This document shows, piece by piece, positions 1 to 13,317 of a stretch of DNA of 64,000 nucleotides. The notes beneath the pieces were generated by a model. The model did no database searches and was not told the origin of the DNA. It was given only the letters and a program-made list of their open reading frames with translations. Where the stretch lies: positions 12,516,463 to 12,580,462 of the forward strand of contig NC_063176.1 in the NCBI RefSeq assembly GCF_023159225.1, read 5' to 3'. The DNA comes from Perognathus longimembris pacificus (lineage: Eukaryota > Chordata > Mammalia > Rodentia > Heteromyidae). Each line of letters opens with the position of its first letter. The first letter of the stretch is position 1. Made by a program: the position numbers and the translations under genes.

Positions 1-173
1 ACTGCTGCATTTGTTCACCCTTTGTCCCTCATTTCTGTGCCTTCCCTTACTCTCTCAAAGACAGATGATTGCTTTTTAAGTGAGGATTTTCTTAAAAGAA
101 AATGCTAGCAAAGTAACGATATTAATCACTCACGACTTGTTACGTTGTATATACAAAAATTAACACAGCTGAT

Positions 174-400
174 CAGGGCCATGGTGGTTCAAGTCTGTAA
201 TCCTAGCTACTGAGGGGGCCAAGATCTGAAGATGGAAGTTTGAAGCCAGCCTGGGCAAGATAGTCTGTGAGACTATTATCTCTAACCACCAAAAACCAGA
301 AGTAGATCTGTGGATCAAGTGGATTAGAATGCTAGCCTAGACAGTGCCCAGGCTCTGAGTTCAAGCCACAGAACCAGCAACCTCTCTCCCAACAATCCCC
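174..400 (+). repeat. B1-dID-like dimeric SINE
   Basis: The left half resembles B1/7SL (CTGTAATCCTAGCTACT, then GAAGCCAGCCTGGGCAAGA). The right half is ID-like (GTGGATCAAGTGG...AGAATGCTAGCC). The two are joined by the ACCACCAAAAACCAGAAGT linker typical of this family. Confidence 0.85.
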
Positions 401-879
401 AGAACAGTATTTTAATCTGTTTTATGACACAGGGGCATCTAAATAATGATGGCTCCTGAAGCAAAGCAGAGCTTTTACAGCATTGCAATAACAAGGCCCT
501 AACACTGCAGGAGACAGCAAATGACTTTATTCAGTTTTTGGCATTGAATTATATTGAAGACTTTCAAAGTTTGACCTTCAATTTAATCCATATTTACATT
601 CTTCCTAGGTATAACGTCTGCATTTCTAAAATATCACATCATCTAAAATTCCTAAAGTAGCTACTACAAGAAAATTTTTGCCACTTAGGTCACCAATATT
701 TATGCTCATATTTTATGTAAATGGCAAGGTATCTTAGGACTTACAAAATGACACTAACAAGGTTAAACTTGATTTATCAAAAATCCCTGATTTATCAATA
801 ATATATATCTATACTCTGACTAAAGTAAGGCATATGCAGGACACAAATAAAATTATATACATAACTCCTCTAAACAATT

Positions 880-1160
880 AACTTATAGTTTAATAAAATG
901 AATACTAGTAAGCTGGAATGTGTTGTTGGGAGATGGGGAGGCTAGGGGGAAGAGGACAGACGCACGTAGAGAGGAAAGTTACGGGTATACAGTTATGTAC
1001 ATATATGAAAGTGGAACTAAGTAACCTGAAGGGGTGGGTGTGATTGGGAGAGATGGGGAAGAACAATGGAAGAGATGGGATCAATCAAGATGAATTGTAC
1101 TCATTGACACATTAAATTGAAACTTTTTTGTATAACTAAAGATAATTTTTAAAAAGTGTT
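880..1160 (+). repeat. Probable L1 3'-end fragment
   Basis: GGGAGA-rich sequence, then GAATTGTACTCATTGACACA and a final TATAACTAAAGATAATTTTT. This resembles the pattern seen again at 12730-12900 and 13930-14018 (a GGGAG-rich block, ATGTACTCATTACC, AACTGTAAC and a CCTCTGTACATCA-like end before AATAAA). Confidence 0.45.
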
Positions 1161-2441
1161 GCTAATGTGAGTGGCCTATGGTTGAGGCCTTTTGGCTTAC
1201 TGTCTTTAGCCTTTATCTTCCATTCACTTCCCTCTAAGTTTAGCCACAAGGAAAAAGAATCCTGTCAAGGTGAAATTCACATCTACTAGTTCTGCATTTA
1301 ATGGCATGTTGGCTTATACCTGCTTCTTATACTTAAACTAATCAACTTCTCACATTTTCCATTCGTATGTATTAAGTGGCTTAGACATCCCAGATGGTAG
1401 GATGAACCTAAGAGATGAACTCTTGACCCTGATGACACTTTATATCCACTGCCATGAACAGAGGAATAATGCATAAACAACAAAAACATGAACAACAATT
1501 AAAACTATGTATTAACAAAAAATATGTGGCAAAGAACTAAAATAACAATGTAATTTTACAAAAAAGTCTGGTGGCTACTTAGGATTTTCCCACAAGGAAA
1601 TTCTCCTAGAATAAGAGCTTAAGGAACAGCCAATAAAGACCACAGCTTGAGTTCTGGACAAAAGAAACAACTAGGGGGAAGGTCCCTATGGCTCAACTCA
1701 GGATTGAGGAGACCAAAGATCAGAAGAGATCAGCACGCAAGAGGTGAGAAGAGTGATCCAAGGCTAGTTCACCAGCGTTGCACCAGTGTAGAAAGCAGCA
1801 AGTGACTTCAGACTTCTAAAGACAGAGAAATGTCATGCTCTGATTTCTATTTTGTAAGACCACTGTGTGAAGTATGGCACTAAGAAAAATGGCAAGGTTA
1901 GACATGAAGGAAATATTAAGAATGGGGAAGAGTCCAGTAAGAACAGATGATAGATAGGACTAGGACAGTAGTGATGAAAATGAAAAGGAAAGCATCATTT
2001 CATGACAGAAGGGAGAATGGATAAGATTTGCTAAAGAACAGGGAATTCTAGGTAGCATGTAGAAAGAAGCACAGTGATTCATGGTTGAGGATTTTAAATC
2101 TGAATAATGCCAATGATGATGAGCTAAGGAAAAGTGAGGAACTATGTAATTTACTCGACTGGATAGCTTGTTTGGCTTGCTTGATTCTGCTTGAGGGAAG
2201 CAATATTTTGGCCAATTTAAATCGAAGGTGAAAGCATTCATCGCAAGATAGTTGTAAACCAAATAGTCTTCAATTTCACTGTAATTAATCAGTGAATGCC
2301 TGTTTTCAGTAAAACTCTAAAACTTTTCACCAATTCATATGTGAACATATTTAACAATAAATGACTGAGATGACTATAATGAGCAAAAAGATATTCTGAT
2401 TCATTCTGTCATAGGACAATGAATCTTAAAAATGAGTAAAT

Positions 2442-2660
2442 AGCCAGGTGCTCATGGCTCACACCTGTAATCCAAACTACTCAGAAGGCTGAGATCTGAG
2501 GATCACTGTTCAAAGTCCAATTAACTAGAAAAAGGCCAAAGTGCAACTGTGTGTGCCTCAAGTGCTAAAAGTGCCAGCCTTAAGCAAAAAACCAAGCAGG
2601 AAACCTGGAGTACAAACTCCAGTAGCAACACATGACCACCCTCCCTCCCCCCAGCAAACA
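2442..2660 (+). repeat. B1-dID-like dimeric SINE
   Basis: AGCCAGGTGCTCATGGCTCA starts the left half. The right half and a CAGTAGCAACA end are diverged but recognisable. Confidence 0.82.
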
Positions 2661-3018
2661 TAACTAATAGGGATTAAAAAGCCCAAGTTGCTCTTCCTTT
2701 GAGGTAAGCCACTATTTACAAGTTACATTCTTACTAACAAATTAAAGTAGGACATGGGAAAAATCAAACAGGAATTAACTTATATTTTAGGGAAAACTTT
2801 GCTGAAACATCTATATTTTTGCTCACATAATCTTTTGAAGAATTTGAGACATATCTAGTGTCTCCTGCAAATATAGGACCCTAATAATAGTCCAGGTGAA
2901 ACAGGAACTTTGCAAAATATTTGTCATTTAAATCACTGTACTATTATCAATAAATCGTGTTCTTTAATGCTGTTATGTTCTTTAATCCTTTAAATTTTAT
3001 CAGTAGATAAGAAATCCA

Positions 3019-3207
3019 GGGCTGGGAATATGGCCTAGTGGCAAGAGTGCTTGCCTCGTATACATGAAGCCCTAGGTTCGATTCCCCAGCACCACATATA
3101 CAGAAAATGGCCAGAAGTGGCGCTGTGGCTCAAGAGGTAGAGTGCTAGCCTTGAGCAAAAAGAAGCCAGGGACAGTGCTCAGGCCCTGAGTCCAAGGTCC
3201 AGGACTG

Positions 3208-3239
<32 letters not shown>
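3019..3239 (+). repeat. ID-type two-part SINE
   Basis: Begins GGGCTGGGAATATGGCCTAG, with tRNA-like A and B boxes (the B box is the GGTTCGATTCC-type segment). The second part is GTGGCTCAAGAGGTAGAGTG-like, and a poly(A) tail of about 30 follows. A short repeat, AAATCCAG, flanks both ends and looks like a target-site duplication. Confidence 0.9.
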
Positions 3240-3242
<3 letters not shown>

Positions 3243-6200
3243 AGAGAAATTCTTCCTTTTAAATCTCAACTCAGAGAACCCACTTAGAGATTAGACTAAA
3301 GAAAAACTAAAAGTAACACACCTATGACACAAAAGACTGCTCCAATATTTTCTGATATCTGAAAGCAGAAAACCATCTCTAGTGAATACAAAAAAGTTAT
3401 TTAAGGAAAGGTATCTGTAATTACAAGATGAATGGTTGACTTACATGGAGAGAGGAGGAGATAAATTATACCACTGCTAAAAATCCTACATATGTCATAT
3501 ATTCCAGGGATAATAGCTCAAGTATATGAGATATTTTGAAGTGAGTAGAAAAAAACAAAAATCAAACATGTACATCCAATGGACTCAGGAAAAAGTGGCA
3601 GGGTGTCGATTAGAATGGATACCTACATGTTCTCCCAGGTCACCGTCATTTACCTCTGTGTAATGAGAAGGCTGTGTGCATGCCTACAGTATTCTTAGTT
3701 TCCCCCAACCTGACATCTTTCTAGGTAGCAAGAGTTCAATTCAAGTCCTCGACAATCTTTTGGAGGTATTCAACTTCATAATACCTGCAAGCATCCATGG
3801 TTTTGCGTGAGAAGCAGCACATGTAAACAAACAGCTAAGTCAGTACTGCAATTCCAAGTCCTTGCCTGCCCAGAAGCGCACTTAGAGGACAGGGTTAGTG
3901 TACACTGTGTGACGGTGCTGGACTGCACATGTCTTTCTCAGTTGGTGTCCACAGGGGAGGGGGCAGTAGGGGAAAATGTAGAGAAAAGAAGAAACGATGT
4001 TCTCTCATGTCACCACAATGGCAGGCTAGAGGAGGAGCGATGAAGCCAGCTTTTGGAGTTCTTACTCTACTTTTTAGCTAAGAAACTTGAGCCTGAAGTT
4101 GGTCAGTCTCCTTTAACAGAAATATAGATGATTTCACCATGAAACAGACTGAAACCAAATGCGTTCCACTTAGCACATGAAGATTTCAGTGCTAACACCT
4201 CTGGCATGGATTCTCAGTTTTTATTGCATCCAGCTTTGGGGAGGGGGGTGGAGAATGAACTCATGGCTGAAGAATCTGGCAATGCTTAAATTTCACTGTA
4301 AAGAAGCATCATTAAGAAGCTAGGAATCTGACTCACTTAATATCAGGCTTCAGATAAATTCTTAAATGGTTACATAACATCACTAATTTTTAAGAAGAAA
4401 GGGTTTTTTAAAAAATGTCATGGCTTTAGAATTTCCTTTCGGTTTCTCATACTATCAAACCATCTTGTCTAATCCTTCCTTATAGGGATCTATCTGTTTA
4501 TGTATTTATTATACACAAAACTTATTTTTTTTTCTCGAAAGATAAACCATCTCCAGACCTTCAGAAAGATGTCCTTTATTAACCTGAATCCCCAAGATAC
4601 ATCTTTCTTCAGTGTTAAGTAACATTTATTTCTTTATGGAAATGTGCAATAAGGTAAAGTATGAGGACTTCCACTGTATAATTAAACTACCAATAAAATC
4701 ACAGTAGATTCATGGAACAGTAAACAACTAAATTGTTTTAAAATTCTTTAAACCCTAGGTGCTTCATAGCATGCAGTCTTCATGTCTAAACAACAATAAA
4801 AGTCTTCATTCAGGCTCTGACATTTTGATAAAATATATATCTGAAATTAATGTAAAATTAAAGCTTTGATAGGAAGTTTCAAAAAATTAGATGCAACAAA
4901 ATTAGAAAAAAATAATTTCTATGCTCACTATTAATCAAGGGCTGAGGTTTGTGAGAACAGGTGACACAAACAAACATCAGTATACTTAAAACCCTAAAGA
5001 GCTTCTTTCCTAGTACTTGAAAGAGAAAAGGAGAAAGAGACAGAGGGTAACTTCTATCTGGTTATAACTTCACAGAAACACTGTTTCAAACAACAAACAA
5101 CCATACATGCTTGGCATTAAATTATGCTTCCCAAGGCAAAAGGCTTTTAATTTTATTTTACCCATAAAGCAGTATGTATAGTTAAGAAGTATACAACTCC
5201 TACATCCTGGCCTTTGCATTTTTCTTCTCTGCAGAAAACAGCATTTCTGAGCCCCATAATAACTATTTTAAATCCCTGAATCACATCGCAACAGCAAAAC
5301 ACTGCATAGCATAATATATAATGGTAAATTTAAATATGATCCCAAATTCTCTGCTTCTATAATCTATAGTAAGTTGAGAGCAAATACAGACATTTCTACC
5401 TTGATCATTTCTATAAGCAAAGGTTAATTTGAAAGGCCAGCCGAAGGAAGAAATAGAATACATACCATGATATAGTCTCTTTCGATAGAAAAAGCAAAGA
5501 AGAACAGATTTAAATTAAGACTTGGTGTATAAAAGCTGAAAGCATAGAATTTGTATCCACATAATGAACTGATGTCTCCTCTAAAGACGTCAGATTGCTG
5601 CTCGGAGAAACTATCTAAAAATACCTCCTTGCAAACACACACACATGAAATGACTACAAAGACAGGTCTTACTAAGCAGCTCTACTTGCACAAAATCACT
5701 TAATAAGTGGGGGGAAATGTTGAAGTACTTAGGGAAAAAATTATCAGGATTTTTTTCATATCAACTGCCATGTTTTATGAGCTATTTTGCAAACCAGTTT
5801 CAACTTGTAAAAAAATCATATTTAATGAAGGATCTTAAGAGCCAGTTGTGATTGATCTAAGACATCCAACAGAAAATTGCATCCCATGAACTTAAAATCA
5901 GATAAATACCTGAATCACTCTCAACATTTTTTTTTACATCAAGAAACAGAGCATTTTCGAGCTGAATAGCTGACAATGCATGAGACCCTGTGGTGCATAT
6001 GTAGACTCTGAACCATTTATAACACATGCATCATCAACAGCATTTCAAAGACCAAAAAACAGTGCAGACCATTTAAAGTATCTGCTTAGTGTCCCTAAAC
6101 TCCAAAGAAGAAAAGATTCTAGTCCATATACAAATGAGAACTGGTATTTACAAAGACCTTTTACAGTTTGCAAAAGATTCTGAAAACATGACCTATTTTT

Positions 6201-6276
6201 ATATTTTTTCTTATTCGAACCTCATCTTTTCATCTGTGAAATAGGAAGAACAAAACTTTGCCCCTAATATTGTCTG

Positions 6277-6278
<2 letters not shown>

Positions 6279-6329
<51 letters not shown>

Positions 6330-6546
6330 TGGTGGAAGCTTGCAACTGTAATCCTAGCTACTCAAGAGGCTGAAATCTGAGGACAGAGGATGGAAGCCAG
6401 CAGCAAATTCCATGTTACTTTTATCTCTAATTAACCACCAAAAAGCTGGAAGTGGTGCATGTCTCAAGCAGCAGATGGCCTTGAGCGGGAAAGCAGGCTG
6501 AGAAAAAGCTCCAATAATGCCCAACCCCCCTCCCCCAAAAAAGAAA
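6279..6546 (+). repeat. (CA)n microsatellite followed by a B1-dID-like SINE
   Basis: About 24 CA units (6279-6326) run directly into a dimeric SINE (CTGTAATCCTAGCTACTCAA, then AAGCTGGAAGTGGTGC) that ends in A-rich sequence. Confidence 0.85.
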
Positions 6547-7129
6547 GAAATTTTAAAAAATCAGTTATAGAAAGCACTTAGCAAAATAATTATACTACAT
6601 AATAACAAATCTTCAAAACAATGTGAGGTACTCCTAATACAACCATGATCCCTATTTTGAAGTAACAAAATGAAACTTCAAGCCATTACATCATTTGCTT
6701 AATCTTGCACAAGTGGTCAATATCAGAATAATGGCTATAAACAAGATTTTTGTTTAGTTTTTTGTTTAGTTTAGTTTTTGCAGCACTATGGACAGGAACT
6801 GTAAGTATTCTACCACTGAGCTAGGCCCCAAGTCCTAAGCAAGACCTATTTGTATAGATATACTTTATAGTATATATTTGTTTTACACACACATACATCT
6901 TTAATTAGACTGGTAACTTCCTACTACTGTATGGAAACACTCACAATGCAGACAACTGCAGATCACTTGGCTTTGATTATCCCTATTGACTTGACTAGAG
7001 GTGACAAGCAAGGGGAGCTGCTCATGGGTTTCACCATACTATGCCCTTCATTAAACATCCCATTTGTTCTCAGGTGTCCGTAACACTTGAAAACCACTCA
7101 AACTTTATTATAAACCAACTGAAGATTCG

Positions 7130-7505
7130 CTAGTTTTTGTTGTGATCCAATACCCTAGCAAACAGCTTAAGGAAGGAAGAATTTATTTTGACTCATGGTT
7201 TCAGAGTCTTCAGTCCATGTCATTTGCCCCCTCACTTCTGTGCTTGTGTGTGGTAAGACAGAACACCCTGGAGGAAGGACATGACAGAGGAAGAGCCCAG
7301 AGACAAAGATACATCCTTCAAGGGCAAGCTCCCAGTCATGGAGTTCCTCCAACAGATACTAGATGTGTCTCTACCATGATTAGGCAGTGGATTAACCACT
7401 GACAAGGCTAGTACCCTCATTATCCAATCACCTAAATAATGACACCAAACCTTTAGCATATGAACCTTTTGGGGGAATACTTCATATGCAAACCATAATA
7501 GAAGA
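7130..7505. repeat. Old interspersed repeat of uncertain family
   Basis: The segment runs from ...AATACCCTAGCAAACAG through AATTTATTTTGACTCATGG to TTTTGGGGGAATACTTCATA and CAAACCATAAT. This general layout (a TTTATTTT-CTCATGGTT region, a middle, then GGGGG-A-ACTTCATATGCAAACCATA) is shared by an old repeat class in many mammals. I cannot name the family with confidence. The open frames in it (for example 7142-7402) have no known protein match. Confidence 0.5.
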
Positions 7506-8278
7506 CAAAGTGTGTTGTTTTCTTCTTGGCAGCTTTGGATGCCACTTACAAATGGTAACATCAGAGAACAGATAATGCACACAAAGCCAGCACTTGCTCC
7601 TTGCGGGAGGTACACTCCACTGCCTACTACAATACACCACACACCACCAACCTACTGAACCCTTCAGAGAAAGGAGGCTGAGCCAGGAGGTTTTTAGCAA
7701 TGCCAAGCAAGGGCTGTACTTAATGCAAAAGGGATTATTATCACTGGATTTTAGGTCACCCTTCTATAGCCAAATAAAAAATGTATTTTAATAGTGGTCC
7801 AGAAAATGTGTTATTGGTGGAACTAATAAATATCACAATTTTCTTTATGATGGACCAAATCGTTTATTTCTCTGAATTTTAAATGTCATGGGCAAAGTGG
7901 GTAAGGTCTGTCTGGTTTGAAAACTGCTTTCTCTCATCACATGCTAAAATTACATTACTTATCTAACTGTAAACAAATTAAGACAACAATTGTATCATCC
8001 AAGCAGTAAGTCAACGCAAGGTTCTGTTCTAAATTCAAGTCTAAAAACGATGTAATGGAGAGGACCTTTGGAACGCCTGTGGGTGGGGTGTGTGTGTCTG
8101 TACAATACTGAGGTTTGCACTAAGGGCCTTGAATTTGCTGAGCAGTTGCTCTGTCACTTAAACTACACTCCCTTTTATGCTTTCATTACATTTTAAGCAA
8201 GATGTCAAATTCCTACTTGGGAAGGCCTTGGATAGCCATCTTCCTCCCACCTAGCCTGGAATACAGGTGATTGCCACC

Positions 8279-8505
8279 ACACTGTCTGGGGGGCTTGAAC
8301 TGAGGAACGTCTAGGTGCTGTCTCAGAGCTCTTTCCCTTGAGGCTAGCATTTTACCATTTCAACCTCAGCGCCATTTCCAATTTTCTGGTGGCTAAAGAT
8401 AAGAGTCTCACAGACTTTCCTGCCCAGGCTGGCTTCAAACTCTGATCCTCAGATCTCAGCCTCCTGAGTAGCTAGGATTAAAGCCTGAGCTACTAATGCT
8501 CAGCC
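8279..8505 (-). repeat. B1-dID-like dimeric SINE, reverse
   Basis: The reverse copy is recognised from CTGCCCAGGCTGGCTTCAAA, CCTCAGATCTCAGCCTCC and GAGTAGCTAGGATTA. A second, older reverse piece may precede it from about 8085. Confidence 0.85.
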
Positions 8506-9145
8506 AATCTATCTTTTTATTTCTAAGTGAGATCTTCCTCCTAACCCAAGCTGAGTTCTGAGAACTGCTGTGGGATACTAGGTAGGTAGAGCAGGAATGA
8601 ATGATAGTATTGTAGAGTAAAATATTTAACAAATACTGAAGACAATCTTCAATTCCTCCTCATCTTGGGATTTCTTCAAACCCTACATTCTAGCTGTTCC
8701 ATCTGCTTCAGTGCCCTTCATCGCCACCCCATTCCATATCTACCTGGTGAGCCCCAGATGCACCGCATGCTCTTCAGCTGCACTGCACAGGAGAGATCAG
8801 AGGAAATCAGCAGGCCTAGACACGGGCTAAGCAGTCACAACAGATAACCAAGACAAGTGAATCCCGACAGACTTGTAAAGTAAATCTGTCAAGACTAGCA
8901 GCAGTACTTTCCACAACCATCATTAACACTACTATTATTGTGACACACAAATGTTATTACACAAAACACAAATTATATTAATAATAAAACATCACAATTG
9001 ACTTTAAGATTTTGTGCTATCTCTGAAATTAGAATCCACTTTCAAAGCAATGGAAAAAAAAGTACTATTGGGTCATTTAAAGTCAGGGGGATGCACTGTA
9101 CTCATAAACTGACATGATAAGCTAAAACCCCATGTACAACTACGT

Positions 9146-9389
9146 AAAGGTAATATTTTTTTTTTATTATTATTTTTTTTTTTTGGCCAGTCCTGGGCCT
9201 TGGACTCAGGGCCTGAGCACTGTCCCTGGCTTCTTCCCGCTCAAGGCTAGCACTCTGCCACTTGAGCCACAGCACCGCTTCTGGCCGTTTTCTGTATATG
9301 TGGTGCTGGGGAATCGAACCTAGGGCCTCGTGTATCCGAGGCAGGCACTCTTGCCACTAGGCTATATCCCCAGCCCAAAGGTAATATTT
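9146..9389 (-). repeat. ID-type two-part SINE with target-site duplication
   Basis: A reverse-orientation copy, from the T-run to the terminal CCCAGCCC at 9376. A perfect 13-bp duplication, AAAGGTAATATTT, lies at 9146-9158 and 9377-9389. The intact ends point to a fairly recent insertion. Confidence 0.93.
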
Positions 9390-9863
9390 ATAATAAACAA
9401 ATGTTCAAACCAACCAACAAATAAAATAAAGTCAGGGGAAGTAAATGATGTGTGCCTACAACCCAAGCCTCTTAAAAGGCAAAGACAAGAGTATCATAAA
9501 AGTTTGAGGTCAGTTTGAGAAAAGATAGCAAGATCCTGTCTCAAAAACAAAATACAAACTAAAGAGCTTGGTGCAACAGAGGCCTTGGGTTCAATCTCCA
9601 GTGCAAACAGACAGACATCAATAAATGAGGTCATAGGTTTGATTTTAAGATAGGACATTTTCACTAAAATACATATAAACAAAACTTTAAGGACAACAAT
9701 ACCAATTCCTGATCCTCCACCTACTCACATACTACAGTTGCAAGTGAGGAATGACAGCCCAGGTATGGTGGTGGCTCTTGCCACAGGAAGTGGAGATAGA
9801 ACAATCACATTTCCAGGCCATCACAGGCAAAAGCCAGCTATTATAAGAGATGAGCATTTATTT

Positions 9864-10030
9864 CAGACATGGTGGTACATGCTTGAAATCCCAGCTACTC
9901 AGGAGATGGTTGGGAAAAAGCACAAGAACCTATCTGAAAAACAAATCAGAGCACAGGAACGGGGTTTGTGGCTAAAGTGGTAAAGAGCATTTGCCTACCC
10001 CTCAGTTCAAATCCTGGTACAAAAACGAAA
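9864..10030 (+). repeat. Diverged B1/ID SINE fragments
   Basis: CATGGTGGTACATGCTTGAA and CCCAGCTACTCAGGAG are B1-like. They are followed by GTGGCTAAAGTGGTAAAGAG and a B-box-like CAGTTCAAATCC from an ID-like unit. Confidence 0.65.
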
Positions 10031-10146
10031 AACGGTAGAGTATGTTCAGATCAACAAAGATGGTCTGGCTCTACTAGCACCCTAACAACCACATTGGTGA
10101 ACACTATAATTCTACACTATACAATTTTACCTAAAAATATTATATA

Positions 10147-10362
10147 GTTATCCAGCTGCCTGCAACCAAGCTACTCAAGAGGCTGAGATCGAAGGATCTC
10201 AATTCAAAGCCAGCCTGGGCAGGAAAGTCTATGGGACTCTTGTTTCCAATTAACCACCAAAAAAAAAAACTAACCCAAAAGTAAACCTGTGGCTAGCAAA
10301 AAAAGCCAAAGGACAGAGTAAACTTATGAGTTCAAGCTCAGGCACTGGCACACACAAAAGGA
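10147..10362 (+). repeat. B1-dID-like dimeric SINE
   Basis: AAGCTACTCAAGAGGCTGAG, CCAGCCTGGGCAGGAAAGTC and AATTAACCACCAAAA are diagnostic. The right half is truncated and A-rich. Confidence 0.82.
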
Positions 10363-10790
10363 CTGTTAATGGCTTTCTAATTCTTACACATAGGCTCGGA
10401 CCCTCTCATCAGCTGACTTCACTCTGGCGCCCCTCTACCATAGGTGGGAAAACTCACTGTTTCCTGACTATACCTTGCAATGCTCTTTACATATAGCTTA
10501 CACCCTGCCTTGTTTCTGCTCTGTCCCAAGCTTTCTTTTCTCCTTTGTTTTACTCAGATTATACATCGTATTCTTGCCTACTACTCACCTAGCACACAAC
10601 CAGGTGCAAAATTTCTAAATCTTGTTTCCTTAATTTCCTTGACATGACTCCAAAGGAACTCTACCACATGTGCTTTATTATTAATATTCTTTAAAGCAAA
10701 TAAGCAGAATGTTTATTTCAAATAAAACTTTTAAGAACAACAATATACAAAGTTGTAATTTTCCTTCACATTGTTTTTGTTTTTGAGGGT

Positions 10791-11034
10791 TTGTTGTCGT
10801 TGTTGTTGTTGTTGTTGTTTGGCCAGTCCTGGGACTTGAACTCTGCACTTGGGTACTGTCTCTGAGCTTTTGTGCTCAAGGCTAGCATTCTATCACTTGA
10901 ACACAGATCCATTTCCAGCCTTTTGTGATTAGAGTCATGACATTCCTGCATGGGCTGGCTTTGAACCATCATCAGAGCTCAACTTCCTGAGTAGCTAGGG
11001 TTACAGGCATGAGCCACTGGCACCCAGTCATTTG
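10791..11034 (-). repeat. (GTT)n tail and B1-dID-like SINE, reverse
   Basis: A GTT trinucleotide run (10791-10820) is the expanded A-rich tail of a reverse dimeric SINE. The element continues through CTCAAGGCTAGCATTCTATC to CAGGCATGAGCCACTGGCAC. Confidence 0.85.
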
Positions 11035-11374
11035 GTTCATTTCAGAATGCTGCTGTGCTAGTCAAAAATGTTCTCATGTAAAAACATATTAGTATTAGTA
11101 TTTTATTAGTATTTTTGGTTTTTACTGGTAGTTTGTAAGCACTTTACTACTTGAGCCAAAATCCCTAGCTCTAAAAACGTATTCCTTTTAACCAATATGT
11201 TTTAAATATCAATATATATTTCCTTCCTTTTCTAATTATTCACATGTTTAATTAGTACCTCCAAAACATTAACTTTTATTTTGATTTCACTATGGCCCAG
11301 GCTGATATCAAACTGAAGATCCTGATGTCTCTACCTCTGGAGTGTTGGGCTTAAAACCATATAGCTTTAATACA

Positions 11375-11399
11375 TACACACACACACACACACACACAC
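11375..11399. repeat. (CA)n microsatellite
   Basis: Twelve to thirteen CA units after a B1-like reverse fragment (about 11277-11362). Confidence 0.95.
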
Positions 11400-12210
11400 C
11401 ACCCCCATGTTAAATTTGACATTTTCATTTGCTAACACTGCAGACAATTTTTATAAAGTAACAACTATAATCTATGTTCCTTCCATTAAAGAAAAAGCTT
11501 AAGTAGCCTTGTTCTGAAAAACAAAGGACATTTAAAAGACTTACATTTCTTTCCATTTACTATCATAGCTGTCACTTCAAAGTTTACTGTTGAACTGGGA
11601 CATCGTTTAATTAATTATTATTCATACCAAGTTGTTAATTTGGGGGGGTTGGGGTTGGTGAATATGAGCTTAATGTCAGGGAGATGCACCATCACCACGC
11701 CCCCAGCCCTTGGTGCACTGGTTATTTTTCAGGTAAGGCCAGGTGATCTTGCTTGGGGCCATGCTGGCCTCAGACTGCAATCCTTCTATTCTGCCTTCAA
11801 CATAGCTCAGATTACAGGCATGCCATTATCATGCCCAACTTTCAAGCCATAAATTTAGACTTCATGGGAGAAAGAAGTTTTTTAAAAAGAATGAAAGGTA
11901 ATATGCCCCAAATATGGTAAAGGATCTGTCATACAAGGCATAGGATATACAGGGAAATGAAGGCTGTTACACTGCCTACAATTTCTTTAGCTAGGACATA
12001 TGAAACATCATTTCTGTTTTCTTTTTTATTTCCTAGATCTTCAAAATTACTCTAAGCTTCAAGGAAAATACAACAGCATAAATACGATAGTGTAGAATTT
12101 TAACACTAAATCAAGTTCTCCAAGCTTGACATATAATACAAACATCACATGTTACATATTAATATGTAATATATATTATAGATAATCAAACTTTAAAAAA
12201 TAAAGACAGT

Positions 12211-12425
12211 GGGCTGGGAATATGGCCTAGTGGCAAGAGTGCTTGCCTCCTACACATGAAGCTCTCGGTTCGATTCCCCAGCACCACATATATGGAAAAC
12301 GGCCAGAAGGGGCGCTGTGGCTCAGGTGGCAGAGTGCTAGCCTTGAGCGGGAAGAAGCCAGGGAAGGTGCTCAGGCCCTGAGTCCAAGGCCCAGGACTGG
12401 CCAAAAAAAAAAAAAAAAAGAAAAG
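12211..12425 (+). repeat. ID-type two-part SINE
   Basis: A full-length copy beginning GGGCTGGGAATATGG and ending in an A-rich tail. It belongs to the same subgroup as the copy at 15901 (both have GGAAAACGGCCAGAAGGGGC in the middle). Confidence 0.9.
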
Positions 12426-12729
12426 AAAGACAAAGGTTATGACAGAAGTCCCATCAGTTATAAGGTATCTATTAAACTAATTGCTCTTAAACATGTCTTC
12501 TATATATTTTATTTCAGAAAAGGTCCAAAACAAATATCATTACTATGAAGTGTATCAAAATGAGCTCCAAGAATTGGAAACAAGAGGTTCTTATTATGTC
12601 CTGTATGCAGTTGTTTTGTTTTAGTTTCCTGTACCCTTTGTTTTGTATATAAGTTTATCTGATCTGTGGAAAGGAAAGAGAATCACAGAAATAACAGGAC
12701 AAAGGATGAACTAATGCAACAATGATACT

Positions 12730-12900
12730 CACTAGGCGTTACGTTGGAAATGAACTATACAACTTTCGGGGGAGGACAGTAGGGAGGGGTAAGCGGGAGA
12801 AAATGAGGGAGGGGAAACTGTTTAAAAAGAAATGTACTCATTACCTTACTTTAGGTAACTGTAACACCCCTCCCCATCACCTTTACAATAAAAGTCTAAA
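12730..12900 (+). repeat. Probable L1 3'-UTR remnant with AATAAA
   Basis: A GGGAGGGG-rich block, AAATGTACTCATTACCTTAC, TAACTGTAACACCCCTCCC and then CAATAAAAG form a 3'-UTR-like end. A related 3' tip is at 13930-14018 with GTAACTCCTCTGTACATCAT and ACAATAAAAAA. Confidence 0.55.
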
Positions 12901-13317
12901 AATATCATTTCTAGATTTTATACTACAGTATAATATAAAAGCATATACGATAAAAGAACAAATGCCAAAATGTTAATGATGGTTTTATTTAGAGAGTAAA
13001 AATGGGATTTTAAAAAATCCTGTTTTCTATTTTTCTCCAAAGAACATATAGCTATGTATCAGCATAAAACAACGGTGGACAACGCACAGATCAAACCAAT
13101 ACACAGACCAAACTGGTACCTGAATAATCATAACACAAGGCTTAAATAAGTAATGCAAGGTAGCTCAGCTACTCAAACTAAGTAACTAATTTTAAATTAC
13201 TTTTATATATAGGCAAATGTTATCCCTTAAGTGTTATGATTTTGACATTTGACTGTTTGACATTTGATACTAATAAATGTTACTAAATATCAGTAAGAAA
13301 TAGGAGCCTTTTCTTTT

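Noticed and set aside
3019..3110. tRNA-like gene with A and B boxes
   Set aside because: The tRNA-like unit is the 5' part of a SINE with a tail, repeated many times in the window. There is no intact cloverleaf gene with its own terminator.
7142..7642. Overlapping short open frames on both strands as a gene
   Set aside because: They lie largely in an old interspersed repeat, overlap each other in several frames, and show no known domain.
9132..9323. Open frames encoding ASPGPWTQGLSTVPGF-type peptides (also at 3072, 12186, 15880, 42670 and 54297)
   Set aside because: The same peptide recurs wherever the ID-type SINE is read in one frame, so it is repeat translation, not a gene family.
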